A stretch of 64,000 nt of DNA, from assembly GCA_945888625.1 (NCBI GenBank), contig CAMDAH010000003.1, positions 148,666-212,665 on the forward strand, read 5' to 3'. The notes beneath the pieces were generated by a model. That model saw only the letters and a list, made by a program, of their open reading frames with translations, made no database searches and was not told the origin of the DNA. The position numbers and the translations under genes are program-made. The stretch's first letter is position 1. Each line of letters opens with the position of its first letter. This DNA comes from Chryseobacterium gleum. GTDB taxonomy: Bacteria; Bacteroidota; Bacteroidia; Flavobacteriales_D; Crocinitomicaceae. Positions 48,442 to 57,335 of this stretch are shown in pieces.

Positions 48442-48891
48442 ATGAAAAATTTTGCATTCATTTTTATTTTAACGCTATCATCTCACTTATTTTCACAATA
48501 TAAATACTTTACTGACTACCGAAAATTGGCAGACAGTCTTGAGGTAATTTATCAAATTCCAGCATGTGTGATGTTAAGCGTAGCTTACATTGAGTCGGGC
48601 GGCGGCACAAGCAATATTGCCAAAAAACTACACAACCATTTTGGTATACGTGGTAAAAATGATGTGGCTATTTCGGGTTATAAAAGTGGTTATCGCTACT
48701 TTCCAACAATAAGAGACTCCTACATTGGATTTTGTAAATTGGTAGAGTCGAAAAAATATTATGCCACTATGAAAGGTTCTCAAGATCACAAAAAATGGTT
48801 GGTTTCGATTGCTTCTTCTGGTTATGCTAAAGACGCAAATTTATGGAGCACAACTATTTATGGCGTTTTAAAGAAAAATTGCAAGAACTAA
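48442..48891 (+). CDS. Secreted glucosaminidase-domain protein (GH73-type)
   Basis: 149 residues. Signal peptide ~1-18 (FIFILTLSSHLFSQ). The rest is a compact endo-beta-N-acetylglucosaminidase domain: IPACVMLSVAYIESGGGTSN (catalytic Glu in IESGGG), HNHFGIRG, and YRYFPTIRDSYIGFCKLV. It should cut peptidoglycan glycan strands. Its 3' end overlaps by four bases the convergent SGNH-LysM gene, which belongs to a presumed cell-wall O-acetylation operon. Confidence 0.9.
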   Translation: MKNFAFIFILTLSSHLFSQYKYFTDYRKLADSLEVIYQIPACVMLSVAYIESGGGTSNIAKKLHNHFGIRGKNDVAISGYKSGYRYFPTIRDSYIGFCKLVESKKYYATMKGSQDHKKWLVSIASSGYAKDANLWSTTIYGVLKKNCKN

Positions 48892-50357
48892 GGAATTTTT
48901 ATTTTTTGTCCTACCCTTATAATGTCATTTTCCTTCAGGTTATTCATCTTTAATAGTTTATCCGTACTGAGGTGATATTTCCGTGCAATTTTTGAAATAG
49001 TATCTCCTTTTTTTACAATATAAACCTTTGACTTTAAAGGTTTTACGATTGTTTTTACAACTAATGGTTTAACCTCTTCTTCGGAGATAATTGAGGTACT
49101 GGTAAGAACAGGAATAATCACCTTCTCAATTTCCGATTTCAATGAAATGACATCAATTGGAGCACTTGATTTACTTTTATTGTATTCACTCAAAAAGCCC
49201 AATGCAAACATTTTCCCCTGAAGCGCATAGCCAGTTGCGCTAAAGTGCAATTTATCATCCAACACTAACTTACTTTTATACCAATTATCCAAAGACCCCC
49301 AACCACCCATTGCTTGATTTAGATCGAAAACAGAAATGTCGTGGTTACTTTTTAATTTTAACAGTTGTTTATTAACACTTATTTGACTTGGTGGAACTTT
49401 ACCTTGACTTCTTGTATCAGGTGCAGTGGTAATGATTATTGCTGTTTTAGGAAGAAGTTGCTCCAGCTGATCCATAAAATTAGAAATCGACTTAAAGTAT
49501 TTAGTAGTGTCGATGTTACCATAGGCCTCGTTTGTTCCAAAAGAAAACACCAATACGTCAGGTTTTAAGTAGGCTAATTGTTCTAAAATTAAATCCGAAT
49601 TATCGATTAAATGAGTGAATTGAGCGCCTACAACGCCACAATGATGATAATTTATTCCAATTGAAGCAGCATTGAATAATTCAAATCCGAAGAACGAAAA
49701 TACATCACTATTTATGTTTTCATTCGACACAGACAATTCAAAGCCTTTTATTTCCTCGCTAGATTGGTAGCTTCTTACTCCCCAACTACTATTAAATGTC
49801 AAATTTTTATCAAGAATAAACTTATTATCAAGGTGAAAATCGATTGAACTTGAAGTTGCCTTGTACCAAATTTTAATTCCTCGAGAAGGGGAATGTTTAA
49901 AATTTTCATTAAACAAAAAGTTTATAGCGGAAAGGTTGTTACTCGCAGAAAGCTGATATCCTGACAAACCAACTTTATTTTTCAAATCGGGCTTTAAGGT
50001 CTGACTATACGACCAATTGCCGACAGTTGTAGCCTTTATTCCTTTTGGGCCCCAACTTTTACATAGTGAATAAGGAAAAAACAACCCTTGGCCGGCATCA
50101 CCGAAATGTCCCTGTAGTATTCGTCGAATTTCCCCACTAAAATGATCGCCTTGAATATGACTATCGCCAAAATGAACAAGGGTAAAAACAGAGTCCACAT
50201 TTTTTTTCAAAGCACCTGAACTGTCCAATAACTTATGCAGTTTTATCATTGCTGAATCTAATTTCCGAGAAGCATTTAATTCAGTGTGCGTATATTGACT
50301 AAATGTCAAAAAAGCGTTGACAAGCATTAAAAACACGAGTAATGATTTTTTTTTCAT
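48888..50357 (-). CDS. Secreted SGNH/GDSL hydrolase with C-terminal LysM domain
   Basis: 489 residues. Signal peptide ~1-20. SGNH blocks: VHFGDSHIQGDHFSGEI (Ser in GDS, ~65-70), an FSFGTNEAYGN block (block III Asn-like), and KLHFSATGYALQG with the catalytic His. A long inserted beta region lies between the first and third blocks, as in PG/alginate acetyltransferase partners. LysM ~445-489 (YIVKKGDTISKIARKYH) targets peptidoglycan. It is the third gene after an SGNH protein and an MBOAT, so it is a candidate O-acetyltransferase or O-acetylesterase acting on murein or an exported glycan. Confidence 0.88.
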   Translation of the reverse strand: MKKKSLLVFLMLVNAFLTFSQYTHTELNASRKLDSAMIKLHKLLDSSGALKKNVDSVFTLVHFGDSHIQGDHFSGEIRRILQGHFGDAGQGLFFPYSLCKSWGPKGIKATTVGNWSYSQTLKPDLKNKVGLSGYQLSASNNLSAINFLFNENFKHSPSRGIKIWYKATSSSIDFHLDNKFILDKNLTFNSSWGVRSYQSSEEIKGFELSVSNENINSDVFSFFGFELFNAASIGINYHHCGVVGAQFTHLIDNSDLILEQLAYLKPDVLVFSFGTNEAYGNIDTTKYFKSISNFMDQLEQLLPKTAIIITTAPDTRSQGKVPPSQISVNKQLLKLKSNHDISVFDLNQAMGGWGSLDNWYKSKLVLDDKLHFSATGYALQGKMFALGFLSEYNKSKSSAPIDVISLKSEIEKVIIPVLTSTSIISEEEVKPLVVKTIVKPLKSKVYIVKKGDTISKIARKYHLSTDKLLKMNNLKENDIIRVGQKIKIP

Positions 50358-50363
50358 GTATTA

Positions 50364-51830
50364 TTAAAACAAGTGAGTTATAAAAGGCATTTGAAATTCA
50401 TTCGGTTTAAGTTGAATAAGGACTTGAAATAAAAGTAAAACAAGAAAGAACCACATATAAATTGGTAAATGAATGATTTTTGATTGAAAATAGCGGTAAA
50501 TTTTTGGAGGCAGAAATACAACTACTGCCGAGATTAAAAGTAAGCACAATAAGTCAGTTTTTTCACCGTCAAATGCTAATAAGTTGGAAAAATTTACTTT
50601 TGTGAAAATGGCTTTCAAACTTAAAAAAGCATTCTCTAACGAAGTTGCCCTAATAAAAACCCAAGTGAAAGATACAAAATTGAAAGTAAGTAAAATTCGA
50701 ACGAAGCGACTTAAATTTGTGTTTTTGGGTTTGCCATCTTTACGAAATAAACCGTTATTTGCGTATATGACTAAAACGTGTATCAAAGCAAAAACAAGGT
50801 AGCGAATGTCAACTCCTAGAATTAATGAACTAATAATCCCTGTTAAAAAAAGCACTTTAATAGTTGTCGAACCTCCTTCTTTATCTCCACTTATAGGAAT
50901 GTAAATGTAATTTCTAATCCAATTACTTATGGAAATTAACCATTTTCGCCAAAACAGGGATAGGTTGCTAGTGTGGTAAGGTCTGTCAAAGTTTTCTTTT
51001 ATTCGTATACCCATCAACAAGGATAAACCAATAGCAATATCCGCAAAGCCAGATAATTCAAAGTAAAGTTGAAAACTAAAGGCATAAATAGATAATAAAT
51101 GATCAAGGCCTGAAAAATCTTTTGGGCTTTCGTGTATCGTATTGACAAATATCCCAAGGTAACTCGCTAGTAAAAGAATTTTAACTAATCCTTGAAATAG
51201 CCTTATCAGGCCATTTTTCAAGTATAAGTGATTAACCGGTTGAAGCTTAAAAAACTGAGCTAAGAAATCTTTTGTTCGGATTATTGGACCAAAAAATACA
51301 GTTGGGAAATAGGTCATGTAAAATGCATAGGATGTTATTTCCTTTATTGGTGTAACACTTCCCCGATAAACATCAATTAAATACCCGATTGTTTGAAGTG
51401 AACAAAACGTGATGCCAATCGGAAGAAACCAATCGTAAGCGTATAAACCTGTTCCGAAAAACAAATTAGTATTAATTACGAATGGGTACGCATGCTTAAA
51501 ATAAATAAGCGTTCCTGAAATTGTAAAAATTGCTACTCTTAATATACTCTTTTTTAGTATTCCTGATGTACGATGAATTAGCAAGGCAGATAAATAACCT
51601 AAAGCAATTATTAAAAAAAAAAGTAAAATAAATGGCCCACTGGATTTATAATAAAAGAATAAACTAAGAGCTAAAATGAAGATTTGACGCCAAATTAATT
51701 TGTCAAAAATAAAAGTGTAAATCATTAAAAAAAGACTGAATACAAGCAAAAAACTAAAGTCACTAACTAACCAAGGTACTTGTAAAGAGTAGCTAAGAGC
51801 ATGAGTTATACCATTTAAAAACTTGTCCAT
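50364..51830 (-). CDS. MBOAT family membrane O-acyltransferase
   Basis: 488 residues from ATG 51830; an upstream ATG at 51863 would overlap the preceding gene by 26 bases. About eleven membrane helices, with the MBOAT/DltB pattern: YFPTVFFGPIIRTKDFLAQ, SGFADIAIGLSLLMGI, NFDRPYHTSNLSLFWRKWLISISNWIR (conserved region) and a His in FALIHVLVIYAN (residue 351). The LWHG motif that normally carries a first conserved His is replaced by LILGVD. It would pass acetyl groups from cytoplasmic donors to the extracytoplasmic SGNH partners encoded on both sides. Start choice is tentative. Confidence 0.88.
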   Translation of the reverse strand: MDKFLNGITHALSYSLQVPWLVSDFSFLLVFSLFLMIYTFIFDKLIWRQIFILALSLFFYYKSSGPFILLFFLIIALGYLSALLIHRTSGILKKSILRVAIFTISGTLIYFKHAYPFVINTNLFFGTGLYAYDWFLPIGITFCSLQTIGYLIDVYRGSVTPIKEITSYAFYMTYFPTVFFGPIIRTKDFLAQFFKLQPVNHLYLKNGLIRLFQGLVKILLLASYLGIFVNTIHESPKDFSGLDHLLSIYAFSFQLYFELSGFADIAIGLSLLMGIRIKENFDRPYHTSNLSLFWRKWLISISNWIRNYIYIPISGDKEGGSTTIKVLFLTGIISSLILGVDIRYLVFALIHVLVIYANNGLFRKDGKPKNTNLSRFVRILLTFNFVSFTWVFIRATSLENAFLSLKAIFTKVNFSNLLAFDGEKTDLLCLLLISAVVVFLPPKIYRYFQSKIIHLPIYMWFFLVLLLFQVLIQLKPNEFQMPFITHLF

Positions 51831-51837
51831 CGTTCCA

Positions 51838-52734
51838 CTAATACCCCCTGAATTTAGAAGCATTTAAACTAATAATTCTTGACTTAATTCCTTGCTTTCG
51901 CTTAATTGGTTTTGACATTACCAAAGGGTATTTTGCATTGGTTGATACCCATGACGCGATGGTATCCATCCATATTCTATAGCCCTCAACACTCGGATGA
52001 CGATTATCGCTTCCTTTTGGTAAATTTAGGTTCTTAGATGAAAAAAATGATCCCCGGGCAGCAGCGCTTATAAATACATCATTTATACCTCGATCGGATA
52101 CATAGTTCGCCGGACCAATCCAAGTGTATCTTGTTCCGTTTAATTTATTGGCAACAATGTCTGCGGCAACCTTTCTTTTAGCAATATCCTTAGCATACAA
52201 TTCATTCAAACCAATGACAAGAAAAACATAAGTTGGTTTATACTGACTAATAATTTTTGAAACTGTGTCAGCATAGGCGAAATTTAAAATAGTAGCCGCA
52301 TTCCAAATAAAACTTAGCACTAGTTTATGGCCGTTCTGTATGCAATAATCATTCAATTGTTTGCACAGACCACCGCACTCAGAATCCCCCATAATTAAAA
52401 TTCGCTCTCCTGTGTTCTCGCTTATGAATTGTTCAAATTTTAAGGTGTCAATCGTTGGATTGTAATTAATTTTAGTTTCTTTAATTAATTTTAAAGAATC
52501 AATAGCATCAGCTGTTTTTAATTTTTCTGAATTAATCTTTGGATTAGATTTTCTTGCCTCACTTGAATCAAATTTATTTTTAAAAGCTAAGGTCGTAGGC
52601 TGCTTCAGTTTTTTTAATGTAAATCCCGCTATGCGAATAGTGGTCGGTACGGAATTGTAAACAAATACCAAAATGAGTGGTGAACTTAAAGTCAATGCAA
52701 CAATAAAAACGAGAACTTTGTTGTTCTTTTTCAT
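51838..52734 (-). CDS. Membrane-anchored SGNH hydrolase-like protein
   Basis: 298 residues. N-terminal membrane helix ~7-28, a Lys/Ser-rich linker, then an SGNH domain: RILIMGDSECGGL (Ser in GDS), VIGLNELYAKD, and DNRHPSVEGYRIWMD (Asp and His of the catalytic pair). The topology, with an anchor followed by an extracytoplasmic SGNH domain next to an MBOAT, is that of AlgJ/AlgX, PatB and DltD-like partners. First gene of the O-acetylation operon. About 220 AT-rich bases separate it from the divergent TPR protein gene. Confidence 0.85.
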   Translation of the reverse strand: MKKNNKVLVFIVALTLSSPLILVFVYNSVPTTIRIAGFTLKKLKQPTTLAFKNKFDSSEARKSNPKINSEKLKTADAIDSLKLIKETKINYNPTIDTLKFEQFISENTGERILIMGDSECGGLCKQLNDYCIQNGHKLVLSFIWNAATILNFAYADTVSKIISQYKPTYVFLVIGLNELYAKDIAKRKVAADIVANKLNGTRYTWIGPANYVSDRGINDVFISAAARGSFFSSKNLNLPKGSDNRHPSVEGYRIWMDTIASWVSTNAKYPLVMSKPIKRKQGIKSRIISLNASKFRGY

Positions 52735-52956
52735 TTAATTTACTTTTTATAAAACTACTACTTAAAAAAGTTTTTTTTATACCTTAATGTACATTTTTTA
52801 TTTGTTCATTTTTTACCTAAAAATGATTTCGAGATTAAATTTTCAATAGCAGCAATGCGCCAACACGCCATATTTTCACTTCCTACTTACCTTCTCAATT
52901 GAATAAAAAGGATATTTTCAAAAAAAAAAACTATTTTTGCAATCTAAATTTGCGTA

Positions 52957-53598
52957 ATGTTAGAAAATTTATCACTAGAAAGTCTTAAGGAGAATTTTAA
53001 TACAAATAAGAAGTTCAAATTAGTTACCTACATAATCGGTGGAACAATCGCTTCTGTTTTGCTAATTTTATTATACCGTCAGTTTTTTTGGAAGCCAAGT
53101 AATGAAAAATCCAAAGATGGATATTGGATCGCCCAAAACTTCATCGCCAAAGATTCAACAGACAAGGCAATTGCAGTGCTGGTTCCGTTTGTTAAAAAAT
53201 ACGATGGTAAAAGTGGTGGCGAAATTGGCCAATACCTTCTTGCCACGCAATACATGAAAAAAGGGGAGTTTAAAAAAGCATTGACCAATCTAGAGGGCGT
53301 TTCGCTGGAAGATACTTATTTAGCAACCATGTGTATTGGCTTGCAAGGTGATTGCCTATCGGAATTAAAAAAATACGATGATGCACTCGATTTGTACGTT
53401 AAAGCGGCTGATGCAGATGATAACGACCTTACAGCACCAATGTATTTATTTAAAGCTGGTGCCTGTGCTGAACAACTCGAAAAATACGAAAAAGCAAACG
53501 AATTGTATACAAGGATAAAAGATGATTATCCCACTTTCGCGAGCAAAAAAACCATCGATAAATATATTGCAAGGGTTTCGAGTTATAAGGTTAACTAA
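52957..53598 (+). CDS. Membrane-anchored tetratricopeptide repeat protein
   Basis: 213 residues. A short cytoplasmic N-terminus, one membrane helix (~23-43), then TPR-like helices (~60-205): AIAVLVPFVKKYDGKSGGE, YMKKGEFKKALTNLEG, LKKYDDALDLYVKAAD, EKYEKANELYTRI. This resembles YfgM, the ancillary SecYEG-associated chaperone partner, but the function here is not proven. A TATTTTTG (-7-like) is at 52932-52939. The stop shares one base with the ribH start. Confidence 0.86.
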   Translation: MLENLSLESLKENFNTNKKFKLVTYIIGGTIASVLLILLYRQFFWKPSNEKSKDGYWIAQNFIAKDSTDKAIAVLVPFVKKYDGKSGGEIGQYLLATQYMKKGEFKKALTNLEGVSLEDTYLATMCIGLQGDCLSELKKYDDALDLYVKAADADDNDLTAPMYLFKAGACAEQLEKYEKANELYTRIKDDYPTFASKKTIDKYIARVSSYKVN

Positions 53599-54092
53599 TG
53601 GCCACAAAAGGAATCGATTTATCATTATACAACAAAAGTTCATTACCTAATGCTGCCGACTTTGTAATCGGTATTGTGGTTTCAAGTTGGAATGAAAAAA
53701 TTACCATGCGTTTATTGGAAGGTGCAAATGCAACTTTGCTCGAAAATGGCATGTCGCCCGACAATATCATTATTAAATTTGTTCCTGGCGCCTTTGAACT
53801 TCCCTTAGCTGCTCAATTTCTTTTTGAAAAGTATGAATTAGATGGTGCTATTGCCATTGGAGCGGTAATCCAAGGAGATACTAAGCATTTTGATTTTGTC
53901 TGTTCTGGTACCACCCAAGGTTTGATGGATGTGATGCTTAAGTTCAGTAAACCATTGGCATTTTGTGTACTAACAGATAATAACGAACAACAATCGCTTG
54001 ATCGATCCGGCGGGATTCATGGAAATAAAGGGGTTGAATGCGCTGTTGCTTGCCTTAAAATGATCCAACTCAGAAACGAACAAAAAATTTAA
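53598..54092 (+). CDS. ribH: 6,7-dimethyl-8-ribityllumazine synthase
   Basis: 164 residues. The family core is complete: VIGIVVSSWNEKITMRLLEGA, FVPGAFELPLAAQFL, DGAIAIGAVIQGDTKHFDFVC, and FCVLTDNNEQQSLDRSGG. It condenses 3,4-dihydroxy-2-butanone 4-phosphate with the ribityl pyrimidine in riboflavin synthesis, as a large icosahedral or pentameric assembly. No other rib gene is adjacent. Coupled to the TPR gene by a one-base overlap. Confidence 0.95.
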   Translation: MATKGIDLSLYNKSSLPNAADFVIGIVVSSWNEKITMRLLEGANATLLENGMSPDNIIIKFVPGAFELPLAAQFLFEKYELDGAIAIGAVIQGDTKHFDFVCSGTTQGLMDVMLKFSKPLAFCVLTDNNEQQSLDRSGGIHGNKGVECAVACLKMIQLRNEQKI

Positions 54093-54097
54093 TCACA

Positions 54098-55486
54098 ATG
54101 GCGCTAATAAAATCAATCTCAGGTATTCGGGGAACTATTGGTGGAAAAGTTAACGAAGGACTCACGCCGGTCGACGCTGTTAAATTTGCAGCAGCTTTTG
54201 GTACTTGGCTCATGAATAGAGCTCCAGAGCAAAAAGTAAAGATTGTCTTGGGTAGAGACGCACGTATTTCTGGACCTATGCTCTCTGATATCGTATGCGC
54301 CACCCTTGTAGGACTTGGAATAGATGTTATTAACCTTGGACTATCCACCACCCCAACAGTTGAAATTGCTGTTCCTTTAGAAATGGCAAATGGTGGAATA
54401 ATCCTTACGGCAAGTCACAATCCAAAAGAATGGAACGCACTGAAATTACTCAATCATAAAGGAGAATTTATATCTAGTAAAGATGGAGAAGAAGTGTTAT
54501 ATATTGCTGAAAATGAATATTTTAATTTTTGTAATGTAGACGATTTAGGAAAAATTAGTAATGACGATACTTACCTGAAAAAGCACATTGATGCCATCTT
54601 AGCACTACCGCTTGTTAATAAAAATGCTGTTGAACTAGCGAATTTTAAAATTGTAGTCGATGCGGTAAATTCAAGTGGAGGAATTTTTGTTCCAGCTCTT
54701 CTTAAAGCGCTTGGGGTTAAACAGGTCATTGAATTATACTGCGAACCAAACGGTCATTTTCCACATAATCCTGAACCGCTGCCTGCGCATCTTGTTGATC
54801 TTTCCAATAAAATACTGGAAACTCAAGCCGATTTTGGGTTAACTGTTGATCCAGATGTTGACCGCCTCGCCTTCGTTTGTGAGGACGGTAGCATGTTTGG
54901 TGAGGAATACACCCTTGTGGCTATTGCTGATTATGTCATAAAAAATACACCAGGCGCAACGGTTTCAAATTTATCATCTACGCGTGCTTTACGCGATATT
55001 ACCGAGTTACAAGGTTGTGTTTATGCCGCTGCGGCAGTTGGCGAAGTAAATGTGGTTGAAAAAATGAAAGAAATAAATGCCGTTATTGGTGGTGAAGGAA
55101 ACGGTGGTATTATTTATCCGCAATTGCACTACGGTAGGGACTCACTGGTTGGAATCGCCTTATTTCTATCCCATTTAGCTAATCATAAAATTTCTTTAAC
55201 GGCGCTAAGAGATAGCTATCCTTCCTATTCCATTTCAAAAAATAAAATTGAATTAAATCCAAGTACGGATGTTGACGCAATTCTGCGGACAATGGCGCAC
55301 AACTATGCACACGAGGAGGTTGACACAACGGATGGCGTTAAAATTTATATCGGAAAAGAATGGGTTCACCTTCGAAAAAGTAATACTGAACCTATTATTC
55401 GTATTTACGCCGAGAGTAAAGATGCTGACTTAGCTGATCAACTCGCTCTTCGAATAGTTGCTGAAATACAAGCACTTATAAATTAA
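54098..55486 (+). CDS. glmM: Phosphoglucosamine mutase
   Basis: 462 residues of the alpha-D-phosphohexomutase family. SISGIRGTIGG (5-15), active-site serine loop LTASHNPKEWNALK (Ser106), metal loop TVDPDVDRLAFV, sugar loop GGEGNGGIIYPQLHYGRD and phosphate-binding RKSNTEPIIRIYAES. The SGIRGT start and absence of a phosphoglucomutase-specific insertion favour GlmM, which makes glucosamine 1-phosphate for murein and LPS. It follows ribH by five bases. Confidence 0.92.
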   Translation: MALIKSISGIRGTIGGKVNEGLTPVDAVKFAAAFGTWLMNRAPEQKVKIVLGRDARISGPMLSDIVCATLVGLGIDVINLGLSTTPTVEIAVPLEMANGGIILTASHNPKEWNALKLLNHKGEFISSKDGEEVLYIAENEYFNFCNVDDLGKISNDDTYLKKHIDAILALPLVNKNAVELANFKIVVDAVNSSGGIFVPALLKALGVKQVIELYCEPNGHFPHNPEPLPAHLVDLSNKILETQADFGLTVDPDVDRLAFVCEDGSMFGEEYTLVAIADYVIKNTPGATVSNLSSTRALRDITELQGCVYAAAAVGEVNVVEKMKEINAVIGGEGNGGIIYPQLHYGRDSLVGIALFLSHLANHKISLTALRDSYPSYSISKNKIELNPSTDVDAILRTMAHNYAHEEVDTTDGVKIYIGKEWVHLRKSNTEPIIRIYAESKDADLADQLALRIVAEIQALIN

Positions 55487-55542
55487 TTTGTTTTTCCTGA
55501 ACGTTTTTTGTTTGTGCGTGTATGCACAAAAAAACTATCGCT

Positions 55543-57225
55543 ATGAAAATAAATTTTATTGCAGCTTGTCTCGTTTTAACTTGCAACTGCCTCCATGCAA
55601 CTGAAAAGGAAATCATCAAGTCAACTTTGACTGATGTCACGGTTTATGCACAGGGTGCACAACTCCATCACAAGGCTAATTACTCCGTCAAAGCGGGAGT
55701 AACCGAAATTATTATTGAAGGAATAAGTTCTTTTATTGATTCAAAAAGTATTCAAGTAAAGGGTATTGGTGACCTTGTAATTTTAGACACACGTTATGCC
55801 TTACACTATCCGCAGCCCGACTTCAATCCTAACAAAGGGATTGACGCAAAAACAAAACGCGATATTCAAGTTTTGGAGGACTCCTTGCGACTTCTTGGCT
55901 ACGACATGCAAGAAATACAAGATGAAATTAATGTGCTAAATGCCTCAAAATCCATTATTTCAGCTAATGGAATGGTGAGAAGTATTGGAAAAGTTAATGA
56001 TTCACTTAATTTACTTAAACAAGCAGTGGAGTACTATGCATTAAAAATGACGGAACTAAATAAGAAGCTTTTAACGTTGGAGCGTAAGAAACAAGAAAAA
56101 CAATTTAAAAAAATCGCTATGGATAGCCGACTTTCAGAATTGAAAAATTATTTAGCGAATAACGGAGCGAATGACACTAATAAAAGTCCAATCCCAAGAA
56201 TTATTATCACGGTCTCTGCGAAAGCACCAGTAGTTGGCAAATTGAATTTTTCGTATGTAGTTGCTAATGCGGGTTGGATGCCGTTATACGATTTAAGAAG
56301 CGACTCCAATACAGGAAAAATCAACCTTACTTACAAAGCGGAAGTGTATCAGTCTACCGGCCTAAATTGGGAAAATATTGGACTTACTATTTCCACCAAT
56401 AACCCGAGCGTAAATAAAACAAAACCAACCTTAAACCCGTGGTATATTGACTACTATCAATATAAAGCCAATTTCAAACAAAAAGGCATCGAACGACTTA
56501 GTGAAGTTAGTGTGACGCCACAAGCTACCTATAACATGGGTTATTCATACGATAGTAATCGTGTTGATGAGGATATGGAGAGTATGAGTGCTGACGAGTT
56601 TACAACCGTAGTACATCGTTTGATTTCAGCTGAATTCAAAATCGATCTGCCCTACTCCATTGCCTCCAACAACGAAAAACACATCGTACTTATCAAAACC
56701 AATGAATTAGACACTAAATTCAAATACTACACAGTCCCAAAATTAGATGCCTCTGTTTACCTTGTTGCTCAGATGACGAAATTAGACGACTTGCAATTAG
56801 TGCCAGGTCAGGCCAATATTTTCTTTGATGGCTCTTACATTGGCGAGACCTATATCGATCCAACGAGTATGGATGACACCTTAAATTTATCATTGGGTAA
56901 AGACCCAAGTATTGTAGTGAAACGCACACTTTTGAAAAAAGAACTAAAAGATAAAATAATTGGGGACAAAAGAGAAAGAACGTTTGCTTACAGCATTGAA
57001 ATCAGCAATCAAAAGTCATCGAGTATTGAACTAGTGGTACAAGATCAATTACCAATTACGCAAAATGGTGAAATCAGTATAGAATCTGAAAATTTTGCAA
57101 AAGGTAAATTTGATTCGCGTACAGGATTGTTAGAGTGGTCGTTTACCCTAAAGTCGAAAGAAAAAAAGGTACTTGACTACGATTACAAAGTAAAACATCC
57201 AAAAGATAAACAAGTAGATATTTAA
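55543..57225 (+). CDS. Mucoidy inhibitor MuiA-like / DUF4139 domain protein
   Basis: 560 residues from ATG 55543, chosen for its signal peptide (KINFIAACLVLTCNCLHA); an ATG seven codons upstream is possible. An N-terminal DUF4140-like domain (~20-120; TDVTVYAQGAQLHHKANYSV), a coiled coil (~105-205), then DUF4139 (~215-555; SYVVANAGWMPLYDLRS, NLTYKAEVYQSTGLNWENIG, FFDGSYIGETY, VKHPKD). The family is widespread and of unknown biochemical function. Followed by a strong terminator. Confidence 0.9.
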   Translation: MKINFIAACLVLTCNCLHATEKEIIKSTLTDVTVYAQGAQLHHKANYSVKAGVTEIIIEGISSFIDSKSIQVKGIGDLVILDTRYALHYPQPDFNPNKGIDAKTKRDIQVLEDSLRLLGYDMQEIQDEINVLNASKSIISANGMVRSIGKVNDSLNLLKQAVEYYALKMTELNKKLLTLERKKQEKQFKKIAMDSRLSELKNYLANNGANDTNKSPIPRIIITVSAKAPVVGKLNFSYVVANAGWMPLYDLRSDSNTGKINLTYKAEVYQSTGLNWENIGLTISTNNPSVNKTKPTLNPWYIDYYQYKANFKQKGIERLSEVSVTPQATYNMGYSYDSNRVDEDMESMSADEFTTVVHRLISAEFKIDLPYSIASNNEKHIVLIKTNELDTKFKYYTVPKLDASVYLVAQMTKLDDLQLVPGQANIFFDGSYIGETYIDPTSMDDTLNLSLGKDPSIVVKRTLLKKELKDKIIGDKRERTFAYSIEISNQKSSSIELVVQDQLPITQNGEISIESENFAKGKFDSRTGLLEWSFTLKSKEKKVLDYDYKVKHPKDKQVDI

Positions 57226-57244
57226 TCTATTTTCCAACCAATCG

Positions 57245-57281
57245 AAAAGGCTATCAAGTTAATTGGTAGCCTTTTCTTTTT
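57245..57281 (+). terminator. Rho-independent terminator after the DUF4139 gene
   Basis: AAAAGGCTATCAA, loop GTTAA, TTGGTAGCCTTTT, then C and five T. Thirteen pairs with one G-T, followed by the T tract; it ends the ribH-glmM-DUF4139 transcript. Confidence 0.88.
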
Positions 57282-57335
57282 ATATTTGTTTTTACCAATG
57301 AACTATGTTAAATATCGTTGGTTTAATAAATTAAT

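Noticed and set aside
50584..50802. A 72-codon plus-strand frame within the MBOAT gene
   Set aside because: It is a Lys-rich complement of membrane-helix codons and has no support beyond openness.
52735..52956. The AT-rich gap between the SGNH gene and the TPR gene as an origin or regulatory element
   Set aside because: No DnaA-box cluster, long repeat or conserved RNA motif was seen; only a -7-like TATTTTTG at 52932-52939.
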